Assembly (NCBI GenBank): GCA_019321725.1
Contig: CM033124.1
Coordinates: forward strand, 186,001 to 250,000
DNA from: Paulownia fortunei
Lineage: Eukaryota; Streptophyta; Magnoliopsida; Lamiales; Paulowniaceae
Length of the DNA stretch: 64,000 bases
Reading direction: 5' to 3'
This document shows positions 13,349-24,700 of the stretch, in pieces. Within the stretch, counting starts at the first letter, position 1. Every line of letters begins with the position of its first letter. The translations under genes were made by a program, and so were the position numbers. The notes beneath the pieces are model-generated. The model made no database searches. It was not told where the DNA came from and saw nothing but the letters and a program-made list of their open reading frames with translations.

Positions 13349-14310
13349 TTAATCACTCTCTTCATTATCATCTGCAAGGAAAAAGGAGAATATCAGACCC
13401 CTGTTTGATATCTAATCTCCCGGTAAGGAAACAAAAATTCAATTTGCAGTTTAGCGTAACAAGTCTCCTTCATAGGGCAATAATGTTTTTCTGTGAAAAG
13501 GTCACATTCCATTATCTCCATATTTAACCTTTGCTGCAATTTTATGGAACTGTAGACTAGTCTCAGTACTTCTCAGTTATTCTGGTTCAGAACAACACTG
13601 AGGAGCGCTCGAGCCATCACTAAGCTGGGTAACATGTATATTATGATGTTGGAATTTAGTAGCAGGGCTTCACCTTCCATTTCCAATATCATAACATAAA
13701 GCACAACTCCTCTGTCACAGCCTCGCATGCTGCAATTCAGAGGGCTGGAAACAATATATGAACTCATAGGAATCACAAGGAAACAGGTGGCGACTCAGCA
13801 TTGCAAAGTGTCAATATTAAAACCCGTGTATACATGCGTCCAGAAATTCCTAACAGGCAACTATTGGGTGGAAAAATGAGAAGGTGGAACCTCAATGCAT
13901 GTTAATTAAGTTTACCTTCATTGAATTCTTCACTTTCATTGTCTTCCTCTTCTTCTTCCTCCTCCTCCTCATCTTCTACTTCTTCTTCCACCTCCTCCTC
14001 CTCCTCTTCTTCGTCCTCCTCCTCCTTCTCCTTCTCCGCCTCTTCTTCTTTGTCATCATTGTGATCTTTGTTGTTGTTGTCTTTGCTTTTACTATCTTTG
14101 GCATCAACCTTGTCCTTTTTAGCACTAATTCCGGGTTTCACAGGAGCCACAAAACTAAATGTTGACCTTCTTCGTGAACTGGATATAATGTTGCTCATGT
14201 CAATGCCTTCAAGTTCTCTGGCTGTTTCCTTTCTCTTTCTACAATCTTTGATTTCTGAGAGCATGAAGTTAATGGCATCATTCCATCCACACAGGGATGA
14301 GGGGTAGGGG

Positions 14311-14354
<44 letters not shown>

Positions 14355-17300
14355 CAAACAATGTACTACGCTTTCATGGTGGGAAATTTGGATCCACAGG
14401 CAATTTATATAACCACAGCAATAAGCAAATTTAATCTTGTGATCTCCAGATTGCACATTGTTGCCCTAACTTAACAGGAGAAGTACTGTCTTAATCAGCC
14501 AAGATTAGTTTGAAAAATATTTCTGACAGCCATAAGAAAAGTGAGCTTTCACAAGCTTAATGATTTTCACACTTCAATCAAAGCAAACATTAATGGATTG
14601 GCTAGCAGAGTATTTGAGAATACGAAGATCCCCAGAAAAACAATTTGAAAGAGAATGCTTATATTATAATGAGACAAAAAAACAGGATGCCTTTCTCCAG
14701 TCATTTTAACTCTGTCAAATAGCTCACTATTTACCCATACAGACTGTCTTTTATCTTCTTCTTTTTTTTTAACTACCTTTTTTCCCAAAGGCACATGAAG
14801 GCTCAAATCCAATTTCATCAAAATGCCCCAGACGATTCGAGGACCGGGATAGCAGGATATACTGCTGTAGATTCATAGATTTTAATACTTTTCCATCTTA
14901 ATTTTCCTCCATATATTTTCCTACTATCCTTGATTTTGTTAGCCTACTATTAATTTTTTTTCCAATTATTTTGTAACTTTTTTTCAAAATTTCTGGAGCA
15001 TACGACCTGCCCTTGGGGCTTAAGACCAGACCCAAGAAGACAGCCTTGCCATGCATCTTAACCTTTTAGTATACTGGTCTCGACATTATATTTGGTATTA
15101 GATTATGTCCATAAATAGGTGATATAACAAAATCAACTATTACCTTTCTCAGTGGGATTTTTGGATAGGCCTTCTCTTGAGAGAATCCCTTCTAACTCCT
15201 TGACAAAAAAGGCTTCTCTTTTGTTGTCAGGTACTTGCTTAGCTTTCTTGTAAATTGAAGGAGCAACGCTGACCATTAAGACCAGATAAGGTGCGCTCAT
15301 TAACATGTTAATAACACCCAACAGGAAAAAAATATCAAGTTTGAGGGCGAAAGAAAAAGCCAAATAGGTGCACAAACCTCATTCCACAAGCTTTGATTAT
15401 TGATTTCAGATTCTCCACTTGTTTCCCATATCCAGGAGCTGATTTTTCTTTCCTCTGCTAGTGAAAATGCTAAAGTTAAGTACAAGTCTACTTATCAAAC
15501 ATGTCCGCGCACATATTGCTTAATGAAATTTAGGAGTTGCGAAATATGAAAGACCAACCTGTGCTGGTTTTTCAACAGATGGTTGAGACTGACCATCTTC
15601 GGATAGGCTTCCATCCTCATCAGTATCATTATCTTCCTCTTTTTGCCTCTTCGCAAGCTTGTTCTGCTTCTTGCCAGAGACATCAAGATCACTCTCCTTC
15701 GAGATTTTTCGTTTCTTCGGCTGTTCCAACTTCTTAATGTTTCTTCTAGAAGCAGCTTCCTTTCTTGATTTTACTTTATCTTCCATCTCATCACTTTCAC
15801 TGTGTGAAGAGTCAGACCCTTCTTTGCTGCTGACCTTTTTTGATTTTTTACTTTTTATGTTCTCCGAGGTTTTCTTCTTAACATCTTTCACAGATTTAGC
15901 TCCTTTTGGTGAATTTAATACCTATATAGCAATAAATTGATAAAATTAGCCAGTGGTCATTTTGAGAAACCCAGAGTTAAACAAAATATTGTTCCTACCT
16001 GATCTATTTGTTGACTTATGAACTTTTTGAAAGGGTCAAGGGTGTTTTTATCAAGTCCAATATCCTCCTCTAGGAGTCGGCGAACTCCAGCCAAAGTTAT
16101 GTTCCTGAAAAATATAGCAATAAACATACTTTGCTTTCTGAAAATGAAACAAAAATGTAGTGAAACAACTTCAACTAATGATCGATGGAGGAAAATCAGT
16201 ACAGTAAATCAAAAGACATACCCAGAATTAGCTAGAAAATGATCAGCTCTTCCCCAAATGGCTTTCTCAATCCTGCTCTTGCTCAAAGAAGATCCTTGAG
16301 TGCCAACTTCAGATTTTGGGGTTAAGACACCCATTATAGGGGAGTCTTCCATCATTTCCTCGTCTCCAGTGCTAGATTTTTTGGGATCGTTCTTTGTCTC
16401 ATTCTGTTTAGGCAATATTGTTGCTTCTTCTTTACTTAAATGGACTTCTCTGTCAACATTTTCGGTTGCGGTTTTAGATTTGCAATCATCAGCGTCATCC
16501 ATTTTCTGGAATTTGGACCAGAACATTGATAGTGGTTAAAATACTTGTTGGAGTTTACAAATTGATTTAAAATAGACCACTGCTTCTCGCCAACTTAAAG
16601 CTGTTAAAAGCTAATAAGCTTCATTTCTTGGCCTAAAAATAGTCATTATAAAGATTGGTACCACCAAGAATTGCAAAAACTTATGCTGATGACAATCTCT
16701 CATTTAGGATTGGAAATTACAACTCACAAAGTAGTCCAGAATGATTCTACTGGAAACTAACCTCCACCATCAGCTAAAATGAAAAGTAAAAATTCCATGA
16801 GTCATGGTACTCATAACTATCATGTCTTTAGAATGAAAAGGACTGCCCCACATTAAGTTTGATGGATGGATACCTTTTTCGTCCTTGTTTTCTATTCCAT
16901 ATGTCACTTATATCAACATTGATTATTCATCCCAGAGGTGAAGGTGTGACTGTTACATTCGAAGGGCAGAAAGTACGTGTTATTCCATCAGTAGAAGCTA
17001 ATAGCTATTCTCAAAAATCTCAGGTTCCAAAATGCCCCTTGCATAGCATGAATCTTTTTTCTTCGAGATACAAAAATTGTAGTAAGACTAAAAAGGCTAA
17101 ATGTTAAAAAAGGATGAAAGCAAATTTTTAAAGAAATTAGATTCGATCTGAATGTTTTGTATGCATTTTGACATTTAATAAAGCAAAGTTATACAACACG
17201 GATCAATATGATTTCAGCTACTCTTGGCTCCCAACCAAAATACTCATCTCATCTCGAATTCATTTATTTTCTTTTTTCTTTTGTGTGTGCGTGTAAGAGA

Positions 17301-18418
17301 GAGAGAGAGAGGTACAGCATAACAAAACTAGAAAGTTAACCAGAATGCCATTTCTCGGGCATGCCTTGCCACGTGTTTTGGAAACTGTATCCGTGCATTG
17401 AGTGAAAAGATAGCAAGGATTCTAAAAGTAGCACCAATTTACTACACAATTGAGGCAACACACGTCCAGCCATGATGAAAACATGATTGTCATCAAGAAT
17501 TGAGTATCTTGAGAGAAAGCAACAGTTGGCAACATGTTAATTTATCAAACTTATTTGCAATCATTTCAAGTAAATTCGAATTTTCACAATTAGAAATTTT
17601 CTAACAACATTGATAATTACCTAATTAGTCAAACACACGCATAAACTGAAACATACAACGGCACACATCTCTTAATATGTCACAAAATCTATAGAAATGA
17701 AAAAAAAAAACTACTCCAACCTTTTCTACCAAACAACATCACAAAGAACATCTAGTATGGTAATAAAATATCAGACTGAGTAAAACTGAAAAACAAATAG
17801 TTATTTCTACAGAGGAATGCATGTTTCATCAATGCATAGGCATTCCATTAGGACTTAAACAGGGTGTCAGCAATATATTTTCAAAACTGATAATGAGAAC
17901 TATTAATACTAATACTAATACTAAGATTGGTTTGCAAATCCGCAGAACTTAATGATCCAGAATTCAGAAAATGAAAATGTGACAAGTAAATTTTCTTCAA
18001 ATTACAGGCACGCATCCGAGCTTTTTATTTTGGCATTCAATTAACAGACTTTGGGGCTGTCAAACATCGCCAGAAATGGAGAAAGTAATAATTAACCTTT
18101 TCCAAGTACTGCCGAATGAATCTCTTGTGGGCATCCAGTGCAAATTTTTCAAGGCCCAAATCCTTCTCCAAGAGTCTCCTCACAGACTCCAACGTCAATG
18201 AACTGCCATTTCACGCATCATCCACAACAACACCAAAAAAATGAAAAAACCAACCAAATAATAGCGTAGGCATAAATACAAATGGTTGCATATACATATA
18301 ATTATAAACACATAGTAACTATATACTCGGCTTGGTCTTTGAAATGCTGAAGGCGAGAGCACACGGCGCGCTCTAGCTGCTGCTCAATCCCTCGTTTTTC
18401 TCCTTCTTCTTCCGCCAT
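13349..18418 (-). CDS. CHZ1-like histone chaperone with two DEK-C-like motifs and acidic tail, 9 exons
   Basis: Probable nuclear H2A.Z-type histone chaperone (the plant family related to yeast CHZ1; Arabidopsis At4g08310/At1g44780 type). Minus-strand exons: 18418-18327, 18202-18097, 16505-16222, 16104-15999, 15921-15559, 15454-15378 (or from 15457), 15268-15144, 14254-13916, 13371-13349. All phases agree and give 504 residues (505 with the longer exon 6). Two DEK C-terminal-like helical motifs of the form [13 protein letters not shown] and [13 protein letters not shown] lie near residues 31-66 and 161-196. A long Lys/Ser/Glu-rich region follows. The CHZ-like signature [16 protein letters not shown] lies near residues 399-414, before a Glu/Asp-rich tail suited to binding basic histones. 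The family assignment is from recalled motifs; the chaperone role is by family inference. Confidence 0.87.
14319..14352. repeat. (GA)n microsatellite
   Basis: About 17 GA units in the intron between exons 7 and 8 of the CHZ1-like gene. On the transcribed strand this is a CU tract about 65 bases upstream of the exon-8 acceptor. Confidence 0.93.
16506..18096 (-). other. Intron 2 of the CHZ1-like gene
   Basis: GT-AG intron of about 1.6 kb that separates the first DEK-C-like motif from the linker. It is AT-rich with short GA and (aatact)n runs. I see no gene in it. Confidence 0.75.
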
Positions 18419-18512
18419 TTGAGTCCGCAATTAAAAGCGGCTTTTGTGTTTATCTGCACGCGAGCTTAGATTTCGTCAGTTATCAGGAAAAAAAAAACTC
18501 CAGTTCTACGGC

Positions 18513-18544
18513 GGTGGTGGTGGTGGTGGTGGTGGTGGTGGTGG
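18513..18544. repeat. (GGT)n trinucleotide repeat
   Basis: About 10 GGT units roughly 95 bases upstream of the CHZ1-like start codon. It is read as (ACC)n on the gene's strand and is probably in its 5' leader. Confidence 0.9.
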
Positions 18545-20009
18545 AAATAGGAAGTGAAGCAACTTACCGATCGGAGTGAGGGTTTTGAGGTTTGGGAGAA
18601 TTTACCTTAACAAGTGATTTTTTATTTTATAGGGAGATGCAGATACAAACACGACGACGACGTATGTGCTGTGTCTGGACTGTGGGGTTGTGGGAACTGA
18701 GAACTGACTAATGTCTGACGTCACCCGGATGTTTGGTCCTTTTTTTTTTTTTTTTTCTTTCCCCTTCATTATTATTATTATTAAATCCTAGATGCATGAA
18801 AAAAATGTTACACATTAACAAGAGCTATTTCTATACGGCTCCACCTGCATGGCCTAAAACATGAGATGAGTTTTACCAATAATTGTGGGTAAGAATTCTT
18901 ACTTGATGTTAGAATGTAGGATTTATTGGGAAACCCTCGTGCTATCCTGAAAGGTAGAATTTTATCTTGGAATGTTAAGATTTCTTTGTGAGTCTTAGAG
19001 GTAGGATTATCCTGAAATACACAATTTTTTCATGTGGTGATCGAATTTTGAATGTTCACCCTCAGATTTACTTAGATAACACAGCATTATTTTGGAAGGT
19101 AAAGCTCTTATGTGATGGTTGAATTTCGAATGTTCACGTCCACATTTATCTTAAGGACGAATTAGGAGAAATGTCGTCCTACCAAAAAAAAAAATATATA
19201 TTTATATCAAAAAAACAGATAAACTAACTATTTATTAATTTATGCATAGGATGACAATAAATTTGAGTCAAATTCATTTTTAATCGGATAAGTTTTGCTA
19301 TTATAAATGAATTTTGAGATAAGTTTCAATTTTATATTATGTTTGTTTGGTCTCTCCATTGTACAACAACATCAACATAATTCATTAAAAAAAATGTTAT
19401 TACATTATTAAATAGATAAAATAATTATTATATAATAAATCTATAGTAGAAATTATCTTCAAAAAAATAATTTAAATTTTTATCCATTTTTATTTCTAAA
19501 TATATTTTTCCAAAATACCTTTCTCACAATGATTTCCAACAAAACACCTAAAACAAAATCCAAACATCGTCTTAAGATCTGTTTGTTTTCATTTTGAAAG
19601 GGCGTTTTTTTTTTTTTTTTCATTTTTCACTATTTAAAACTTAAAAAATGCATTTATTTTTACCCCCGTTTCATTATAAATACAACTTATTTTATTTTCA
19701 AATCGACTTGTAGTTTACGTTTTTTCTTACATCTACCAAAACTCATTTTTCAATCTAATAATATTTTTCATCTTTTTATACAAATAACACCATAAAACAA
19801 ATACAGTATCATTTTTAAACCTACATAATCAACATATAAATATAATTAATACAAATACGTATTCATTTTTACAATAGAATATAGTAAAAATATTTGTAAC
19901 TCTGAAAATATTAAAAACATGAAAATGAATTTGAAAATTAAATCAAACGGGCTCAAACCCGAATCCAATTTATTAAATATTGTGCAATATATATTTATTA
20001 TATTTATAT

Positions 20010-20010
20010 A

Positions 20011-20046
<36 letters not shown>

Positions 20047-20055
20047 ATATATATT
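20010..20055. repeat. (CA)n(TA)n compound microsatellite
   Basis: CA units with one AAAC interruption, running directly into a TA tract, in AT-rich intergenic DNA. Confidence 0.9.
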
Positions 20056-21542
20056 ACATATATACCCACACATAAAACATAATACTCTTTAAAATTAAAA
20101 ATAAGAATATAAAATTAATAAATAGTTTATGTTTCCAATATATAAAAAAACAACAAGTACGTTTGAAAATTTGTAAGTTTTTAAAAATTAAAATATCCAT
20201 ATACAACTTTGTGAAGAATCAATTATTTGTTAATAATATTATTTTTTTATATTTATAAAGTTATGGTGATATTATTTATGAAAATTATAAAATGAATGGA
20301 TCCATTTGTTGAATCTCAAGTCTGTAAAACACTTGGTTGGTGGGATCTTGTGTTTTGGCAACCCCACATCCATCCCTATTTTGACATGTATATATTTCAG
20401 CGTTCATTTTGCTTAATTACATTAAAAAGTCTTGAATTCCAATACTTATCTTGTTAAATTACTATTTAGTGATTTTACTTTTTTCTTTTATTTTCATGAA
20501 ATCAATTTTTTTATGCAAAAAGGTAAAATATTTAATTAATAATTTTCAAAAATTGTCAAATTGTTTGACTTGTTAATTTGTCATCTCAGTTTTAAAAAAT
20601 ATATGTTTGATTTACTTATTTTAAATCTATAATAAATGAATGCGATATGATCTAAGTGTGTACTAACAATATAACCTTGTATTTTTCTTGATAAAGAATT
20701 TTCAAGTAATTATAATAACCTTAAATAGGAGAAGACCTAATAACATCCATTTTATGAAATAAGATTAAAACATTAGTTTGCTCATAGTGATTTTTGAAAA
20801 TATAATTTTGTTTTGTGAAAATGAGTTATTGACTTTTAAGCATGAATATGCAATGCATTCATTCAATTAAAAGGTAAATGGTACTTCACTTTTCGTACAC
20901 CCATTTCAAAATTAACAATTTTAATAATTTTAAGTATTTTGTTCAATTGATTTATATTTATTATAACAGTTTACCTCTTATTATATTTATATTTATTTTT
21001 TACTGGAATGTTTTTCGTTAGCCACTATTCATTGTTTTATTCCGTTCACAACTAATAAAAATATATTATAATATTATTTTATTATTATCAATAATAAAAA
21101 AGCAATAAATAACAATATTTAAAATATTTTTAATACTGCAATTAATATTATTTGAGCATATATATTACTATGTTTTATGCTTTCATAATTGACAATAAAA
21201 ATAATATTACGATACACTTTTTCTCAGCTTTTGAATGGAATTACGAAAAAAAAAAGAACGATAACAACTAATAAAGCGCATTATGATGAAACTTTTATCT
21301 GAAAATGATATTGAGGATGCTGTAATAAATGTAAATTGAGGGAGTAAGATATTTAAAATTTATTTAAGAGATTAAATTTGAAAAAGTAAAATACTTAAAA
21401 TTTAAGTTTCGAGGGGTACTTGTTAAAATTGTTAAGTTTGATGGATAAATTGCTTCAATTGAAAAATGAGATAAAATTGTGTGAATAGTTAATTCATAAA
21501 TTTCAGATCCAAAAATAGTAGTACTATACAAGTGGCTAGTAC

Positions 21543-21550
21543 TATAAATA
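21543..21550 (+). promoter_or_regulatory. Probable TATA box of the GDT1-like gene
   Basis: TATAAATA about 240 bases upstream of the ATG, followed by a pyrimidine-rich leader. A start of transcription near 21575 would follow from the usual plant TATA spacing; this is inference. Confidence 0.5.
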
Positions 21551-21782
21551 CACATACAACTCTGTAAGCATGGTTTTGGGAGACCTCTGCTGAAATTAGA
21601 GAATCAAGAATCTCTCTCCCCGCCTTGGTCCAAATCCCCAAATCCCAATACCCTTTCTGATTCCACATCCCCTCTATTTCTTACACTACTGTGGTATTCT
21701 TCCAAATTCCCCAAATCTTGACCTCTGAAATTGAAAGTCATCCATCAAATCAGATCGATAAAAGCAAAAAAGCAGACAAAAC

Positions 21783-24700
21783 ATGGGGGGTTTCCCATCA
21801 TGCCCGTTTCCAAGGAAACCCTTTTGTCTCTACGTCTTCCTCGTCCTTCTGCTCTTCCTCTTTTCCTCCCTCCCTCAAATATTAGCCCAGGTACTCTTTT
21901 TTTTTTTTTTGTGTTTTTCTTCCATTTTCTGTGTTTGTAATTGAGTTTGATGTCCGGGTGATCTAACTATATTTGCATAATGATTAGGAAAATGCAGGGC
22001 ACGAGTCAAATGCTGCAATCAAGGATCTGGGCCGCCGTAGTAAAGTCAGTATAGTCACTGTCTTCTTGTTTGGCATCCGCATCATTATGCTGAAGTTGAT
22101 TTTGTTAACACTGAAAATAGCCTTGATTCTTGGTCGCATAATGTTCCGATATAGAAGCAGCTTTAATCTAGCTTTGATTTTTTGTCGCGTATTGCGACAA
22201 TATAGCCTTGTTAACGTTAAACTTGCCTTGATTCTTTGTCGCATAACGTGACAATATAACAGCAGCTTTAAGAGTGCTAAAGCAAGTTAAAAGCTTCTAA
22301 AGCTTTATATACTCTGTCAGTCATTTACCCTTTGCTTGTTGGTGCCTTAACTTTTATTGGATGAAAGCATTCTTGAAGAATGCAGGTAATGTAATTGGAC
22401 TATGTCTGTGTGCTCATGTATGCACGTGCAGTTATTAATGAAGTACCACTTGCCAGGCCATATTAGACTCGACTGATAAAAATAAGAAAACAGGATAAAA
22501 TAAGATGTCTAATGGGCCACCTCTAACTTTATTTGACAAATCAATTTTGTGAATATACTCGCCAACCAATGGATCCTGTGGTTCACAAGTTTTTGGTTGT
22601 GGAATGACCTGACATTTGTACTCGTTTTGTTGAAAGTCATTTATTAATATTCATTCCTGTATTTTGTAATGTGTTTTCACATTGTAGCTACTATATCTAT
22701 GGGATTAATGCTGAAACTTGATGATGTTTTGTGTGAATTGTGGTGGACAGATATTTGTGGACAAAATTAAGACTGGTGTTGTCAAAGAAGAGAAAGATCC
22801 TGATTCTGTTAATCTTAGTGTTGATTTGGACTCTGGTCTTGGAGTCGTCGATGCTTTCTTTGCAAGTCTATCCATGATTATTGTCAGTGAGGTTAGCAAA
22901 TATTTTGTATAGTATCGTATATAGCCAGATTTTTCCTACTCAGCGTTGTTAGCATACTCTGATGCTTGGCTTTTGGGGGTTGTTGCCGTAGTCTAGTGTG
23001 TTGGTCATCATTGAAAGAGATGACTTAGTCTACCTGTTTCACTATTAAAATAAAGTTGGATGACTAATGAAATTATGGAGTATAATGTACTTTTGAAATC
23101 AACTTTCGTTTAGGGAAGATTTGTCCACTTTGGTGGGCCCCTTCATTTGACATTCCTTTATATTTGATTTAATGACTATTCTGTATTGATGGTTATGCCA
23201 CTAGATTGGAGATGAGACTTTTATAATAGCGGCTCTCATGGCAATGCGTCACCCCAAGTCAATTGTTCTATCTGGTGCACTCAGTGCCTTGTTTGTGATG
23301 ACTGTAAGTCAATATCCTGTTCTGTTTCCTGGATTGTAGTGTATGTTGTTTCCTTTAAGTTTCTTCTCTAGTGTCACATATTTACACCTATGTATGGGCA
23401 CTGTAAATATTTTGCCCTCAAAATTAATTTTTGATGAATGATATTAAGATTATATTACTTACACATGCCTTCCAGATACTTTCGACTGGTCTTGGTAGGA
23501 TTGTGCCGAATTTGATATCAAGGAAGCATACGAATAGTGCAGCTACAGGTTCTTGTTTCATTTTCTTTAACATAAATTATGAATCAAATGCTTGTTTTTT
23601 TTGGGTTGGTCTTCAGAGTAGTAGGGGGTATGCTTGTTAAATGCTTGCATTTGTTTAAGGAAGATGGTTTCCATAGAGGACTTCAATCTTTGATGAAAAA
23701 TTTCTTCCTGCAGTTAAATGCCATGTCTTTGAACCATGTGATGCAACTTCTTGTATGTCTATGCTTTTGATAATGAAAGTAAGGCTGTAAATTGGATTGA
23801 GTTGCTTTGGCTCAAGTCTTTTAAGCTTGCTCGAGTTCAGTTGGAGGGAAAAAGAGGCTTTGAACAAAATATTGAACTCCCACTGTTTCAAAACTGGCTC
23901 AAGTTAGTATCTGTGTAAATCAACCAAATTGCGTAGGCATGGGAAATGGGCGGGCTGGATTGGATATTGGTAGGGTATGGGTTCGTTTAAGATGGGGGAA
24001 CAAGTAAGTTCTCTGCATTTTGGTCTAAAAATTAGTTGCATTGAAGTTGGGAGAGATCAACCTCTGGATCCGCAATAAGTTTGAAGCTGAATATTGTTCC
24101 TGGGATTCACTTACATAAGAGTCAGGAGTCATCATTGGGAGAGGAAAAAAGAAGGAAAAGAAAGAGATAGGAGTCAAGGGAGAGATTAGAGAGATGGGAG
24201 TAAGAATGAGTAGGGTAAAGATGGTTGTAGTGATTATTAGAGCACCACATGGTATAGTACAAAACTGCTTGTTTAATGTACTAGAAATTACTGTTGCAAT
24301 TTTACATGAATTACTAGAAACGCAGATATGTTTCAATGTCTACCCATTTTCAGTCCGCACTCAAACAATTTTGATGTTCATATTAGTGATTTTAGTTCCA
24401 ATCCGGCCCAATTAGATCTAGTTTAATATTATCTGCAAACCAACCATCAAGAATTCAGTACTTATGGGCCCATCCTCCATGGTTCCAAATGCATATTGCA
24501 TTTCCCTGAGCAACTTGAGATGTTTTCAGATTTGATTCGTCAACTATTTCTAAATTCTGGCTTTTTAACCTTGAAAACACAAGTTTGAACATTTCATTTG
24601 TCTCTTTTATGTTACCAATGTACGCTTGAGCAACCTTAAGCTTGGCTTGAGGTGGCTTATTTACAGCCTTAGCTGATAGGCATATCATGGAGTAACTAAA

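Larger units (their letters stand above)
18419..21782. other. Divergent intergenic region between the CHZ1-like and GDT1-like genes
   Basis: The two genes point away from each other here. On the left is the leader of the CHZ1-like gene, with a (GGT)n run at 18513-18544. The middle (about 18730-21500) is very AT-rich, with poly-T runs, a CA/TA microsatellite at 20010-20055 and a diverged direct repeat near 19034 and 19111. I found no ORF of known family and no intact transposon. The right end holds the GDT1-like promoter. Confidence 0.6.

Noticed and set aside
13884..14165. Plus-strand Leu/Phe-rich ORF resembling a membrane protein
   Set aside because: It is the reverse reading of the Glu-rich tail of the CHZ1-like gene, whose exon phases agree on both sides.
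20010..20055. CA/TA arrays considered as CRISPR-like or satellite arrays
   Set aside because: Simple dinucleotide repeats without spacers; the genome is eukaryotic.
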